This document shows positions 41,006 through 52,366 of a stretch of DNA of 64,000 nt, piece after piece. The stretch lies in contig NZ_JACHOQ010000004.1 in NCBI RefSeq assembly GCF_014199955.1, positions 1-64,000 on the forward strand, read 5' to 3'. The DNA is from Brevundimonas aurantiaca. GTDB taxonomy: Bacteria; Pseudomonadota; Alphaproteobacteria; Caulobacterales; Caulobacteraceae. Both the position numbers and the translations under genes were made by a program. The notes under the pieces were generated by a model that was not told where the DNA came from, searched no databases, and saw only the letters and a list, made by a program, of their open reading frames with translations. Numbering within the stretch: the stretch's first letter is position 1; the number at the start of each line of letters is the position of its first letter.

Positions 41006-42949
41006 ATGAACTGGACGATCGGCAAGAAGGTGACGGCGACCGGGATCGCGGTCCTGGTCCTCTCCGTCGGCACCGCCGGCCTGGGGTTGAAGATGAACGC
41101 CGACCTGGGCGACGCCCTGGACCGGGCGACGGTCTCGGCCTCGATCCTGCGCAACCATATGCAGGCCGACATGATGCACGACGCCCTGCGCTCCGACGTC
41201 TTCGGGGCGCTGCTGTCGTCGGACCCGGCCAACGGCGTCGATCCCGCCGAGATGAAGGCCGGGTTGAAGGAGCACCGCGAGACGTTCGAGGCCGCCGTCG
41301 CCGAAAACACGCAGCTGGCCACCGATCCCGAGCTGAAGGCTGCGCTTCAGGAGGTGGAGGCGCCGCTTCGCACCTATGTCCAGGCTGCGGGCCAGATGGT
41401 CGATCTGGCTGAAGCCGATCCCGCCGCCGCCCAGCGGCGCATGGGCGAGTTCCAGGAACAGTTCGGCGTGCTGGAAACCGCCATGGGCGCCGCCGCCGAG
41501 AAGATCGAGGCCGAGGCCCAGTCCGACGCCGCCGCCGCCGAGGCGACGGCCGCCGTCAGCCGCATCGTCATGATCGCGGCCGTCATCGCCGCCATGCTGA
41601 TCAGCGCCGGCCTGATCCTGGCGGGGGTGCGCGGCATGGTGGCGCCGATCCGCCGCCTGACCGACGATCTGCGCGCCCTGGCCCAGGGCCGGACCGAGGT
41701 CAAACTGGGCGAGGCCGCCCGCAAGGACGAGATCGGCGACATCGCCCGCGCCGTGGTCGACATCCAGGCCCTGATCGCCGCCCGCGTCCGGGCCGAGGCC
41801 GATCAGGCCGAACAACTGCGGCTGAAGGACGAACAGGGCCGCCGCGCCGAGGAGGCGACGCGCGAGGCGACCGCCCGCGAACAGGCCGCCATCGTCGCCG
41901 GCCTGGGCCATGGGCTGGAGGCCCTGGCGCGCGCCGACCTGACCTATCGCATCGTCGATCCCTTCCCGGCCGCCTATGAACGGCTGCGCACCGACTTCAA
42001 CGGGGCGGTGGACGGGCTGCAACAGGCCATCGCCACCATCGCCGCCAATACGGGCGCCATCAATGCGGGCGCCGCCGAAATCGCCAAGGCCGCCGACGAC
42101 CTGTCGCGCCGCACCGAACAGCAGGCCGCCAGCCTGGAGGAGACCGCCGCCGCCCTGGATCAGGTCACGGCCACGGTGCGCGCCACCGCCTCAGGCGCGG
42201 TCCAGGCCGCCGGCGCCGTTCAGGCCGCCCGCGACGACGCCGACAAGAGCGGTTCGGTGGTGCGCGACGCCGTCGCCGCCATGGGCGAGATCGAACGCTC
42301 GTCCAGCCAGATCAGCCAGATCATCGGCGTCATCGACGAGATCGCCTTCCAGACCAATCTCCTGGCCCTGAACGCCGGGGTCGAGGCGGCGCGGGCCGGC
42401 GAAAGCGGCCGCGGCTTCGCCGTGGTGGCCTCCGAGGTGCGCGCCCTGGCCGAACGCTCGGCCGACGCCGCCAAGGAGATCAAGGGGTTGATCACCCAAT
42501 CGACCGCCCAGGTCGGATCGGGCGTCAAACTGGTGACCGAGACCGGCGCAGCCCTGGACCGGATCGTGGCCCATGTCGCCCAGATCGAAAGCCTGGTGAC
42601 CGACATCTCCGCCTCGGCCGCCGAACAGGCCACCGGCCTGGCCGAGGTCAATACGGCCGTCAATCAGATGGACCAGATGACCCAGCAGAACGCCGCCATG
42701 GTCGAACAGTCCACCGCCGCCAGCCACGCCCTGTCCCAGGAGGCCGACGGCCTGCACGCCGCCGTCGCCCGCTTCAAGGTCGGCGCCGCCGCCCCCGCCG
42801 CCGCCCGCAGTTCCACCCCGACGCCCGTCGCGGTCACGCCCCCGCCGTCCCCCTCGGCCGCCGTCACGGCCTTGAAGAGCGTCGGCCGCGGCGGCGCCGC
42901 CCCCGCCCCCTCCGCCGCCCCGGACGAGGACGGCTGGGAGGCGTTCTAA
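41006..42949 (+). CDS. Methyl-accepting chemotaxis protein
   Basis: A 647-residue chemoreceptor. TM1 (about 9-29), an Ala-rich periplasmic helical domain (about 30-190), TM2 (about 192-214), HAMP and a second HAMP-like segment (to about 350), and a signalling hairpin whose tip is [20 protein letters not shown]. The chain ends DGWEAF, matching the xWxxF CheR/CheB docking pentapeptide. The ATG at 41006 is used; a GTG at 40991 is possible. A TTAAC half-site at 40956 suggests CtrA-linked expression. Confidence 0.92.
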   Translation: MNWTIGKKVTATGIAVLVLSVGTAGLGLKMNADLGDALDRATVSASILRNHMQADMMHDALRSDVFGALLSSDPANGVDPAEMKAGLKEHRETFEAAVAENTQLATDPELKAALQEVEAPLRTYVQAAGQMVDLAEADPAAAQRRMGEFQEQFGVLETAMGAAAEKIEAEAQSDAAAAEATAAVSRIVMIAAVIAAMLISAGLILAGVRGMVAPIRRLTDDLRALAQGRTEVKLGEAARKDEIGDIARAVVDIQALIAARVRAEADQAEQLRLKDEQGRRAEEATREATAREQAAIVAGLGHGLEALARADLTYRIVDPFPAAYERLRTDFNGAVDGLQQAIATIAANTGAINAGAAEIAKAADDLSRRTEQQAASLEETAAALDQVTATVRATASGAVQAAGAVQAARDDADKSGSVVRDAVAAMGEIERSSSQISQIIGVIDEIAFQTNLLALNAGVEAARAGESGRGFAVVASEVRALAERSADAAKEIKGLITQSTAQVGSGVKLVTETGAALDRIVAHVAQIESLVTDISASAAEQATGLAEVNTAVNQMDQMTQQNAAMVEQSTAASHALSQEADGLHAAVARFKVGAAAPAAARSSTPTPVAVTPPPSPSAAVTALKSVGRGGAAPAPSAAPDEDGWEAF

Positions 42950-44583
42950 AGCAGTGTGCCCTGGGTGTTCGGGGCGGCCTCGCGCTTTGCCTTCTTGAAT
43001 ACGCTGGGATCGAGCCAGGGCATTTCGGGCCGTTTGCCGTCGAACAACTGTTCGATGGTCAGAATCTGCACCTTCGGATAGGTCCGCCCTCCGGCTTCGT
43101 AGAAGCCCGCCGCCGCCGCCCGCGCCACCATCGGCTTCGTAGGCGGCAGCAGGGTGACGAACAGACCCATCTGCGCGCCCTCGTGGTCGATGGTGGTGAT
43201 CAGATCCTTGACCTGGGGGTCCGAGACCCCGCCGCCCTTGACCGAGACGATGGCCTTGCCCGTAACGGTCTTGGAGCCCGCCCCGTCGTCGGACGGAACC
43301 TGGAAATAGACATAGCCGTCCACCCCGCCGTCGGCGCCCTTGCGTCCGCCCTTGTAGGGCACGGCGTTGTCGATCATCGATAGGGCCCACAGCTGGAACT
43401 GGTGCTTGTCGGCCTGGGCCAGGGCCTTGGCGGCGTCCAGGTCGCGGGGCGTGCCCAGAACCTGGAATTGCGCCAAGGGAAAGGCGTCCCGCAGCCGCCG
43501 CTGAATCAGGCCGACCGCCAGATGGGTGACGTCGATGCCGATCCAGCGCCGGTTCATCTTCTGCGCCGCATGGACCGTGGTGCCGCAGCCGCAGAAGGGG
43601 TCGAGCACCACGTCGCCCTCGTTAGACGAGGCCGCGAGGATGCGTTCGAGCAACGCGACCGGTTTTTGGGTGGGATAGCCGAGGCGTTCCTGGGCTTGCG
43701 AGTTGATAGGAGAAATGTCGTCCCACAGATTCTGCAGCGGCTTTCCTCGTCTCTCGTCGAGGAAGATTTTCATTCTAATGCGACCTTCTGCAGACTTCGG
43801 GAAGTGAAGAAGGCCTTTGGCGTCATACTCGGCCATTAGTTCGCGAGAAATTGACCAGCCGTTAGGGTGGGGTTGAAATCCCTTGTATTCATAGGTCAGA
43901 TTTGGACGAGGGCTGGGGCTTCTCAAGTCGCGCGTTGTGTATCGGCGTCCGCTTTGATCTATCGATGTATATTTGCTATCGGTATGTTTTTGAGATAATT
44001 CTATGAATTGCCGGTTCCAAGTCGGTTTTTCTGTTTTGGAATAAAACAGGATAGTATCCGTTACATCGCCATATCCGGTTGATGCATCTCCATGTGAGCT
44101 AGTTCTTTTCCAAATGATTTCGTTTTTATAAAATTTCGGCCCAAACACAGCATCCAGCAGCAACTTCAGATAATGGCTCGCCGTGGGGTCGCAGTGCAGA
44201 TACAGCGACCCCGTCGGCTTCAGCACCCGGTGCAGTTCCAGCAGACGCACCGCCATCATGGAAAGATAGGCCATCATGTCATTGGTCCCCAGGAAGGACC
44301 GCATGGCCGACAGCATGTTGGCGGCGTCCGAATTGCCCGATTGCAGCACCTCGGCATAGGCGCGCTCGGCCGTGACGTTCCAGTGCCAGGTGTCCTCGAA
44401 CGCCTCGATCTGGCTCTGCGACTGCTCCCCGCCCGGCGCCCGAAACAGGACATTGTAGTTGGCGTTCGAGTTGAACGGCGGGTCCAGATAGATCAGGTCC
44501 ACGCTCTCATCGGCCACATGTTCGCGCAGTATGGTCAGGTTGTCGCCGTAGAACAGCGTGTTATTGGTCGGCGTCTGGCGCAT
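42946..44583 (-). CDS. DNA methyltransferase (beta class) with Mrr-like C-terminal domain
   Basis: A 545-residue modification enzyme. The catalytic DPPF (about 34-37) precedes the SAM-binding FCGCGTT (about 330), the order of beta-class N4-cytosine/N6-adenine methyltransferases. The target-recognition part (about 140-290) is encoded by clearly AT-rich DNA (43740-44160). The tail (about 400-540) has [19 protein letters not shown] and LTIEQLFDG, a restriction-endonuclease-like (Mrr-type) fold, but the middle catalytic acidic residue of the E-x-K is Ser, so cleavage may be lost. No separate restriction gene is adjacent. Confidence 0.88.
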   Translation of the reverse strand: MRQTPTNNTLFYGDNLTILREHVADESVDLIYLDPPFNSNANYNVLFRAPGGEQSQSQIEAFEDTWHWNVTAERAYAEVLQSGNSDAANMLSAMRSFLGTNDMMAYLSMMAVRLLELHRVLKPTGSLYLHCDPTASHYLKLLLDAVFGPKFYKNEIIWKRTSSHGDASTGYGDVTDTILFYSKTEKPTWNRQFIELSQKHTDSKYTSIDQSGRRYTTRDLRSPSPRPNLTYEYKGFQPHPNGWSISRELMAEYDAKGLLHFPKSAEGRIRMKIFLDERRGKPLQNLWDDISPINSQAQERLGYPTQKPVALLERILAASSNEGDVVLDPFCGCGTTVHAAQKMNRRWIGIDVTHLAVGLIQRRLRDAFPLAQFQVLGTPRDLDAAKALAQADKHQFQLWALSMIDNAVPYKGGRKGADGGVDGYVYFQVPSDDGAGSKTVTGKAIVSVKGGGVSDPQVKDLITTIDHEGAQMGLFVTLLPPTKPMVARAAAAGFYEAGGRTYPKVQILTIEQLFDGKRPEMPWLDPSVFKKAKREAAPNTQGTLL

Positions 44584-44804
44584 GAATCCCCCGGCTGCGT
44601 CCTTTTCCCCCGCTTCGCCCCAGGGTGGCAAGGTCCGATGGGACACGTTGGGGCGAGGTCGGCTGCATAATGTGGCGGCATGTGGCGGCGCCTCTTCTGA
44701 CGGTCGGCCGTAGAAATCATCGCCTCTGACCCCTTGCGGATCGGACGCGCCGTCTATCTGTTACGCATCCTGAACGACCCGTCCCCTACCCCGGAGCCCG
44801 CCCC

Positions 44805-45791
<987 letters not shown>

Positions 45792-45838
45792 GGATCGGCG
45801 ATACTTCGGCTTAACCCGCCAGGTTTTAGGGTGGCGCC

Positions 45839-47059
45839 ATGAGCCAGCCGCCAACCTTGATCGAGGAAGAGGAGGCCGGGCCGCCGCCGTTGAGGGCGCG
45901 CCGGGCCCTGCTGAAACGGCTGGCCGACGTGGTCTCCCTGCCCGCCAGCCGGATCAACGCCTTCGAACGGTCGGTGGTCGGGGACCTGCTGGTCGACATG
46001 CTGCGCCTCGCCTCGCCGGAGGAGCGTCGCCGGGTGGCGGGGCGGCTGGCCGCCCTGGCCGAACTGCCCGACGCCCTGGCCCGGCTGCTGCTGCGCGACG
46101 AGATCGAGATCGCCCAGGTGCTGATCGAACAGTGCGCCGCCCTCAGCGACGCCGATCTGGTCGCCTGCGCCCGCGAAGCGGGCGCCGAGCACCGGCGCGT
46201 CATGGCCGCGCGGCGCGGCCTGTCGGAAATCGTCTGCGAGACCCTGGTCGGTTTCGGCGAGCCGGAGGTGATCGAGACCTTGCTGCGCAACTCGACCGCC
46301 CGCCTGTCCCAGGCCGGGATCGAGACGGTGGTGGCCCTCAGCCGGACCCACCCGGGCCTGTGCGGCGGCCTGCTGAAACGGCCGGAGCTGCGGCCGTCGG
46401 GGGCCTATGTGATGTTCTGGTGGTGCGGCGCCGATGATCGGCGCACCATCCTCCAGCGCTTCGGCGTCTCGCGCGACGTCATGCAGGAGGTCGCTGAGGA
46501 CGTCTTTCCCATGGCGGCGAGCGAGGGCTGGGCCGATCCGGTCGCGCGCAAGGCCCTGCAGTTCATCGAACGGCGCCAGCGCAACCGCGCCGCTATCGAA
46601 AAGAGCCCCTTCGACAGTCTGGAACAGGCGGTCGCCACGGCCGCCCGCGACGGCCTGTCGCGCGAGATCGCCAGTGAAATCGCCTATCTGTCCGGGATCA
46701 AACCCCTGACGGGGGCCAAGATCCTGGGCGACGCGGGGGGCGAACCCCTGGCCATATTGTGTAAGGCGACCGGTCTGTCCAAGACCGACGTCCACAACTT
46801 GTGGAGATCCATGCGTCGCCCCGAGGTTCAGCCTGACGGCTCGGTTCATCCCGACTGGGAGAGGGTTCAGATCACCTATGACCTGCTGGCGGTTGATCGG
46901 GCCCAGACGGTATTGCGTTACTGGAACTGGTCGCTGTCATCGGCCCTGACGCCGGCGCTGTTGCAGGCTATTCGGGCCGGGGATGATGAACAGGTGGATG
47001 AATATTCAGCCCCGGAACGAGCGGCGATGCTGGCCTTGGCCGAAGACTTCGGCCGCTGA
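45839..47059 (+). CDS. DUF2336 family protein
   Basis: A 406-residue, almost all-helical protein with HEAT-like repeats (ALAELPDALARLLLRDEIEI, EVIETLLRNSTARLSQAGIE), the pattern of alphaproteobacterial DUF2336. The function is unknown. A second DUF2336 gene lies 690 bases downstream on the other strand, with mucR between. The sequence has no signal peptide or membrane segment and probably acts as a scaffold in the cytoplasm. Confidence 0.82.
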   Translation: MSQPPTLIEEEEAGPPPLRARRALLKRLADVVSLPASRINAFERSVVGDLLVDMLRLASPEERRRVAGRLAALAELPDALARLLLRDEIEIAQVLIEQCAALSDADLVACAREAGAEHRRVMAARRGLSEIVCETLVGFGEPEVIETLLRNSTARLSQAGIETVVALSRTHPGLCGGLLKRPELRPSGAYVMFWWCGADDRRTILQRFGVSRDVMQEVAEDVFPMAASEGWADPVARKALQFIERRQRNRAAIEKSPFDSLEQAVATAARDGLSREIASEIAYLSGIKPLTGAKILGDAGGEPLAILCKATGLSKTDVHNLWRSMRRPEVQPDGSVHPDWERVQITYDLLAVDRAQTVLRYWNWSLSSALTPALLQAIRAGDDEQVDEYSAPERAAMLALAEDFGR

Positions 47060-47208
47060 TCCCTGTCAGCTTTCCGCGAAGCTTTTCCGCCGAAAATCGG
47101 CGTTTCCTTCTGCGATTGCTTTTGCCGACCAATAACTCTATGAGACTGGTGTGAAAACGCGGCTGGCGTTTCAGTCGAGTTGAATAGAATCAGAAAGCGA
47201 CGCAAGGC

Positions 47209-47637
47209 ATGGAAGAAAAGCCCGAACTGCTCGAGATGACCGCCGACATCGTATCGGCCTATGTCGGCAACAACACCGTCACGGCTGAGGCCCTTCCGGC
47301 GTTGATCGCTAATATTCACGCCGCCCTGTCGGGTGTTTCGAGCGGTCCGGTCGAGGCCGAGCCGGAACCCAAGGAACCGGCGGTGCCGATTCGCAAGTCC
47401 ATCAACCCCGATTTCCTGATCTGCCTGGAAGACGGCCGCAAGTTCAAGTCGCTGAAGCGCCATCTGCGCACCAAATACGACATGAGCCCGGAAGAATACC
47501 GCGCCAAGTGGAACCTGCCGAAGGACTATCCCATGGTCGCGCCGAACTACGCCAAGGCGCGTTCCGAACTGGCCAAGCAGATGGGCCTGGGCCAGGGCGG
47601 CCGTAAGCCGGCCCGCGCGCCGCGCGCCAAGAAGTAA
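47209..47637 (+). CDS. mucR: MucR family transcriptional regulator
   Basis: A 142-residue Ros/MucR-type zinc-finger regulator. The DNA-binding core is DFLICLEDGRKFKSLKRHLR with KYDMSPEEYRAKWNLP, followed by DYPMVAPNYAKARSELAK and a basic Lys/Arg tail. In Caulobacter, MucR proteins act with CtrA and SciP to control S- and G1-phase genes; in other alphaproteobacteria they control exopolysaccharide and motility. A GAATC methylation site lies at 47187, 18 bases before the start. It has its own terminator. Confidence 0.95.
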   Translation: MEEKPELLEMTADIVSAYVGNNTVTAEALPALIANIHAALSGVSSGPVEAEPEPKEPAVPIRKSINPDFLICLEDGRKFKSLKRHLRTKYDMSPEEYRAKWNLPKDYPMVAPNYAKARSELAKQMGLGQGGRKPARAPRAKK

Positions 47638-47657
47638 GCCCGGACTGATCGGTATAG

Positions 47658-47695
47658 AACGCCCGCCTCCTTCCAGAGGCGGGCGTTTTTGTTTG
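47658..47695 (+). terminator. Rho-independent terminator of mucR
   Basis: A perfect 12-bp stem (47658-47669 with 47676-47687) with a six-base loop, followed by TTTTTGTTTGG. It also faces the convergent DUF2336 gene. Confidence 0.9.
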
Positions 47696-47748
47696 GATGA
47701 GGCGCATCTCTCACTCCCGGCAGGGAAAGGGAGAGCGACCTGTCGGAA

Positions 47749-48867
47749 TCAGGCCGCCTGGGCGACGCGGCGCATGCGCCAGAAGCGCAGGGTGCGCCCG
47801 GCGGCCTCCGTGGTCAGTTCGCCGTACATCCGGCCATAGGCGGCGGCCTTGCCCATCGGGTTGGAATCCGCGCCCAGCAGCGACACCGCATAGGTCAGGA
47901 AGATGGCCCGGTCGATGTCGGCCGCCTTGCAGACCACGGCCAGGGCGTCCAGGTCGCGGCGATCGACGATGCCGCGCGCGGTGTGGAAGTCGATGTCGGC
48001 CAGGCGCGACAGGGCGACCAGGAAAGGGGTCCGGCCCTTGGACCGCAGGAAACGGATCAGCACCTGGGGCGTCAGCTGGCCGGCTGCATGCAGTTCTTCG
48101 ACATAGGCCTGGCTCTCGGCGTAGTCGGGCGGCAGGGCGCCGTCGCTGGTGGCGACGCGGGTGCGCCCGGCCGCCAGGGCCGCCTCCAGCAGGGCCGGGT
48201 CCAGGCTGGCGTTCTGCTCCAGGATCTGGTGGCGCAGCCGGGCCTCCACGACGAAATACATTTCGTTCAGCAGGTCGATCGGCAGGCCCTTGCGCTCGAC
48301 TGCGGGGGCGTGAAGCGCCGGATTGACCTTGGCCCGCTCGACCGCCGTCTCGGAGGCGGCGCGCGACAGCCGGGCGCCGTCGTTGCGCAACAGGGCGCCC
48401 AGGGTGTGGTCGTCGCCGCGCGCCACGATGATTTCGGACACCGCCTCGGGCACCTCGACCCGGCCGGATACGGCCCGCAGATGGTCCTGGCCGTGTTTGG
48501 AGACCACGCCGATCAGATCGGCGTCGGTCAGGACGGTGGAGCCGCGCAGCACCGGCTCGGCCACCTCGATCGCATCATGGGCCAGCCGTTTGATCAGGCT
48601 GTGGGGCGCATCGGGCGCGACGGCGAACCGCGCGGCCAGTTCGGCCCGAACCGCGACCTCCATGTCTTCGCACAGGGTTTCCAGCACGGCGCCGTAGAGG
48701 TCGGTCTCGGCCGCGCTGTGCTCGACGTCGCCGAAGAACTGGTCGGTCAGTTCGCGCAGCAGCAGGCGGCGCTTCTCGCTGGACGCCTCTTCCGCAAGGG
48801 CGATCAGCTGGGGCAGGCGCGAGGCCTTGATCGCCTCGGCGTCTTCGGGGGGCAGGGCTTCGCTCAT
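47749..48867 (-). CDS. DUF2336 family protein (second copy)
   Basis: A 372-residue helical-repeat protein (LPQLIALAEEASSEKRRLLL, HDAIEVAEPVLRGSTVLTDA, GALLRNDGARLSRAASETAV) matching DUF2336. It shares the same repeat rhythm as the protein at 45839, but the two have diverged strongly. It overlaps the upstream proline-rich gene by ATGA and ends in RVAQAA. Function is unknown. The placement on both sides of mucR is described under findings. Confidence 0.82.
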   Translation of the reverse strand: MSEALPPEDAEAIKASRLPQLIALAEEASSEKRRLLLRELTDQFFGDVEHSAAETDLYGAVLETLCEDMEVAVRAELAARFAVAPDAPHSLIKRLAHDAIEVAEPVLRGSTVLTDADLIGVVSKHGQDHLRAVSGRVEVPEAVSEIIVARGDDHTLGALLRNDGARLSRAASETAVERAKVNPALHAPAVERKGLPIDLLNEMYFVVEARLRHQILEQNASLDPALLEAALAAGRTRVATSDGALPPDYAESQAYVEELHAAGQLTPQVLIRFLRSKGRTPFLVALSRLADIDFHTARGIVDRRDLDALAVVCKAADIDRAIFLTYAVSLLGADSNPMGKAAAYGRMYGELTTEAAGRTLRFWRMRRVAQAA

Positions 48868-49757
48868 GAGCGTTCGTCCACGGCGTCGGACCCGCCCGCC
48901 GACGGCGGGGCGGCTCGCACCGAGCCGTCGCGATTGCGGATCAGGGCCGGCGGGCCGTCGGGCTGAGCCAGGTCCGCCGAGGACGGCGTCTGGCTCATCT
49001 CGACCGGCAGGGCGTCCAGATAGACCGGTTGCGCCTGGGGGATGGGGTCAGGACGATGACCCGCCTGGCGATGGACGGAATAGAAGCGGGCCCCCTGGGG
49101 AACGGCCGAGGGGACAGAGGCGAGCGGCGACGCCTCGGCCTGAACGGCGGCCGTCTGAACCGGCGGCGTCGCGGCCGGGGCGGCGGCGGCCATGCTTGTC
49201 TGCGTCAGGCGGAAGATCGGGGCGTCGCGGCGAGGCGCCATGGGATCGCCCAGGGCGTCGGCCTGGGGCGCCGGTTGGGGCGCGTTCTGGGGGGGCGGCG
49301 CGACCCGGACCGCAGCGGCCTGGACGACTGGGGCCTGGACGACTGGGGCTTGAACAGGTTCCGGCTGCGCAGAAGCGACTTGAACGGGAGCGGGCTGGGG
49401 CGTCGTCGCCTCATAGGGGCGGGGCTGCGACACCGGCTGGGACGCGACGGCGGGCGAGAGCCAGTCGCTGGCGGGGGTCAGGCCCCGCCGGGCAGCGACG
49501 GCCGTGGAGGCTGGGGCGTCCAGCCGGGCCAGGGGAAGCGCGGCAAGAGTCGCGCGCGGAGCGGTCGTCCGAGCGGACGAGGCGCGGGCGTCGGGGCCGC
49601 GGGCGACCGGCGGCTTGCCGGGCCAGGACAGATAGCGCAGCCCCTCGGACGTCGTGGCGACCTGGGCCGCAGCCGCGCCCGCGCCCATAAGGGCCGCGAA
49701 CAGGACGCTGGACAGGAGCAGGACAGGGCGCAAGAGACGGCCTCGGGCGAATGACAT
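48864..49757 (-). CDS. Exported proline/alanine-rich protein
   Basis: A 297-residue protein with a signal peptide (about 1-32, ending AAAAQ) and a long low-complexity mature chain rich in Pro, Ala, Gln and Val, with short repeats QAPVVQAPVVQAA. Likely an extended periplasmic spacer. No domain is recognised. It is translationally coupled to the DUF2336 gene downstream, an odd pairing of exported and cytoplasmic products. Confidence 0.65.
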   Translation of the reverse strand: MSFARGRLLRPVLLLSSVLFAALMGAGAAAAQVATTSEGLRYLSWPGKPPVARGPDARASSARTTAPRATLAALPLARLDAPASTAVAARRGLTPASDWLSPAVASQPVSQPRPYEATTPQPAPVQVASAQPEPVQAPVVQAPVVQAAAVRVAPPPQNAPQPAPQADALGDPMAPRRDAPIFRLTQTSMAAAAPAATPPVQTAAVQAEASPLASVPSAVPQGARFYSVHRQAGHRPDPIPQAQPVYLDALPVEMSQTPSSADLAQPDGPPALIRNRDGSVRAAPPSAGGSDAVDERS

Positions 49758-49792
49758 CGGGCAAGCCTAGGCGGCCATCGCTTAATCCGCCG

Positions 49793-50563
49793 CTAACGGC
49801 GGACCCGGATTCGCACCGTCACGATTCGCTCGACCAATCCCACGGCCGCGTTCAGCGCCAGGCCCAGCAGGGTCAGGCACAGAACCCCGGCCAGCATCTC
49901 GGCGGTCCGCAGCCGGTTTCCGGCCTCCAGCAGGCGCCAGGCCAGCCCCTGGGTGGCGCCCGAGCCCGAGACGAACTCGGCCACCACGGCGCCGATGACA
50001 GCGAGGCCCGCCGCGACCCGCAAACCTTCCAGCGCAAAGGGCAGGGCCGAGGGCAGGCGCAGCCGCCACAGCCGCTGCAGGGGCGTGGCGCCATAGAGGT
50101 CGAACAGCCGCTCCAGATCCGGATCGGCCGACTTCAGCCCCGTCAGGACGCCCGAGAACAGGGGAAAGAAGGCGACCAGGGCGGCCAGGGCGACCACCGC
50201 CCGGTCGGCGTGGTCCAGCCCGGCCCAGATCAGGACCAGGGGGGCGACGGCCACCACCGGCGTGACCTGAAGCGCCACCGCCAGGGGCCGCACCGCCCGC
50301 TCGGCCGAGGCGTGCAGCGACACCATAAGCGCCAGGCCGCCCCCGACCAAGCCCGCGACGATCAGGGCCTGGACCGCCATGACGAAGGTGATCCAGGCGG
50401 AGGCGGCCAGACGCGGCCCCGCCTCGATCAGGGCGGCGGCCACGGCGCTGGGCGGCGGCAGGAAATAGGGCGGCAGGTCCAGAAGACGGCAGGCCCCCTC
50501 CCAGGCCGCCAGCAGGACGACGCCCAGCAGCAGGGGCGGGATCAGCTCGGCCGACCGCCTCAC
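49793..50563 (-). CDS. ABC importer permease, SsuC/ThiX type
   Basis: A 256-residue inner-membrane permease of the BPD type with six helices and an EAA-like loop (LERLFDLYGATPLQRLWRLRLP). The start is a GTG at 50563 overlapping the ATPase stop (GTGA). It forms an importer with the ATPase and binding protein encoded upstream in the same operon. Confidence 0.88.
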   Translation of the reverse strand: MRRSAELIPPLLLGVVLLAAWEGACRLLDLPPYFLPPPSAVAAALIEAGPRLAASAWITFVMAVQALIVAGLVGGGLALMVSLHASAERAVRPLAVALQVTPVVAVAPLVLIWAGLDHADRAVVALAALVAFFPLFSGVLTGLKSADPDLERLFDLYGATPLQRLWRLRLPSALPFALEGLRVAAGLAVIGAVVAEFVSGSGATQGLAWRLLEAGNRLRTAEMLAGVLCLTLLGLALNAAVGLVERIVTVRIRVRR

Positions 50564-51330
50564 GCCGCAGTCTCCGCCGTCTGAGACGTCATCGCCGCCT
50601 CCAGGGCCTCGGCCGTCGTCTCCACGGCCTGACGATAGGCGGGATCGGCGCGCCAGCGGGCGGGGCGCGGCGGGGCGCACGGCGTGGGCAGATCGGCGAC
50701 GGGCCGGCCGGTCGCCGCCTCCAGCACCACGATCCGCTGCGCCAGATAGACGGCCTCCTCGACGTCATGGGTGACGAATACGACGGCGGGGCGGGGGTCG
50801 GCCGCAGCCCACAGGGCGTGCAGATCCTCGATCAGACGGCGGCGGGTGACGCTGTCCAGGGCGGCGAAGGGCTCGTCCAGCAGCAGAAGCTCGGGCCCCG
50901 TCACCAGTGCGCGGGCCAGGGCGACGCGCATGGCCATGCCGCCCGACAGTTCCGACGGCCGGGCGTCCAGCCGGTCGCCCAGACCGACGGCGCTCAGGGC
51001 GGCGGCCGCCCGCTCGCGCGCCTCGGCGCGGGGTCGTCCCGCCAGCTCCAGCGGCAGGGCGACATTGGCCTGGGCGTCGGCCCAGGGCGTCAGGGTCGGA
51101 CTCTGGAAGACGAAGCCGGTGCGGCCCGGTCCGACGGCGCGCGTGACGGTTCCGGCGCTGGGCGACTGGAGCCCGGCCAGCAGGCGCAAGGTCGTGGACT
51201 TGCCTGCGCCCGAGGCGCCGACCAGGGCGACGATCTCGCCCCGCGCCACGATCAGGTCCAGCGGCCCCAGCGCGCCGCGCCCGGCCAGATCGACCGTCGC
51301 TCCGCGCAGGGCGGCGATGGGCTCAGCCAC
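50560..51330 (-). CDS. ABC importer ATP-binding protein
   Basis: A 256-residue ATPase: Walker A GASGAGKST, signature LSGGMAMRVALARAL, Walker B LLLLDEPFAALD, switch His in VFVTHDVEEA. This is the SsuB/TauB/ThiZ pattern. It overlaps the binding-protein gene upstream by 8 bases and the permease gene downstream by 4, so all three are coupled. Confidence 0.93.
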   Translation of the reverse strand: MAEPIAALRGATVDLAGRGALGPLDLIVARGEIVALVGASGAGKSTTLRLLAGLQSPSAGTVTRAVGPGRTGFVFQSPTLTPWADAQANVALPLELAGRPRAEARERAAAALSAVGLGDRLDARPSELSGGMAMRVALARALVTGPELLLLDEPFAALDSVTRRRLIEDLHALWAAADPRPAVVFVTHDVEEAVYLAQRIVVLEAATGRPVADLPTPCAPPRPARWRADPAYRQAVETTAEALEAAMTSQTAETAA

Positions 51331-52366
51331 GGCCCGGCAGATAGTTGTCGGTGAAGGCCTCGCGCCAGTTCAGGCCCGGATCGAAGACGCCCGCCTGGCT
51401 GGTCACGTCGAAGAAGGCCTGCCAGCGGTCGGCCGTCATGGCGCCCAGGCCGTAGAGCGCCGCGTCGCCCCCGTCGACGATGGCGTTGTCGCGCAGCTTC
51501 TGCCGGGCCTGGTCCAGGATGGCCTGGGTCATCTCCGGATTGTCCTTGCGGATCAGGGCGTCGCCCGGCGCCGGATCGCCCCGTAGATAGTCGCGCCAGC
51601 CCTCCGCCGAGGCGGCGATGAAGCTGCGCAGGGCCGCCGCATTGTCCCGCGCGAAGGCGTTGGGGGCCAGGACCATGGCGGCGTAGGAGGGATAGCCCTC
51701 GTCGGCCAGCAGGAAGACCTTGGGCTCGAAACCCGCCTCCTGTTCGATGGTGTAGGGTTCGCTGGTCAGATAGCCCTGCTGCACCGCCCGCTCGTCGGCC
51801 AGGAACGGCGCCAGGTTGAAGGTGTATTTGCGCACCTGATCGTCGGTGAAGCCGTATTTGGCCTTCAGCCAGACCCAGAAGGCGTTGATCGAGGCGTCGG
51901 CCAGCAGGAAGGGGCGGCCCTTCAGGTCGGCGATCGTCTCCAGCGCCGGGTCCGGGTGGGCGATCAGGACCTGGGGGTCCTTCTGGAAGAAGGCGGCGAC
52001 GGCCTTAACGGGCGCGCCGGCCGCGACCAGATTCATCGGGATGAAGCTGTTGGACCCCATGCCCAGTTCGACGGCGCCGGAGGCCAGCAGTTGCGGCACG
52101 TTCACGCCCGGTCCGCCCTGGACGATCTGGACGTTCAGCCCGCGCTTCTCATAGGCGCCGGTCGCCAGGGCCTGATAGAAGCCGCCCTGTTCGGCCTGGG
52201 CGCGCCAGTCGGTGGCGAAGCGCAGCCGCACCCGGCCCTGTTCGTCCACCGGCGCCTCGGACCGGCCGCAGCCCCTCAGGCCCAGGGCCGCCCCCGCGAC
52301 CACGGCCGCCCCGCCCGCGAGCAGGGCGCGGCGACGGCTCAGCAGGCGATTCCCACGCTGGATCAT
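51323..52366 (-). CDS. NMT1/THI5-type substrate-binding protein
   Basis: A 347-residue periplasmic binding protein with a twin-arginine type signal (SRRRALLAGGAAVVAGAALG) that ends in LRGC, so it may also be a lipoprotein. The THI5-like signature is FATDWRAQAEQGGFYQAL and GPGVNVPQLLASGAVELG. Relatives bind pyrimidine precursors of thiamine or flavins; nitrate, sulfonate and taurine are alternatives. No TPP riboswitch was seen upstream. First gene of the ABC operon. Confidence 0.85.
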   Translation of the reverse strand: MIQRGNRLLSRRRALLAGGAAVVAGAALGLRGCGRSEAPVDEQGRVRLRFATDWRAQAEQGGFYQALATGAYEKRGLNVQIVQGGPGVNVPQLLASGAVELGMGSNSFIPMNLVAAGAPVKAVAAFFQKDPQVLIAHPDPALETIADLKGRPFLLADASINAFWVWLKAKYGFTDDQVRKYTFNLAPFLADERAVQQGYLTSEPYTIEQEAGFEPKVFLLADEGYPSYAAMVLAPNAFARDNAAALRSFIAASAEGWRDYLRGDPAPGDALIRKDNPEMTQAILDQARQKLRDNAIVDGGDAALYGLGAMTADRWQAFFDVTSQAGVFDPGLNWREAFTDNYLPGRG

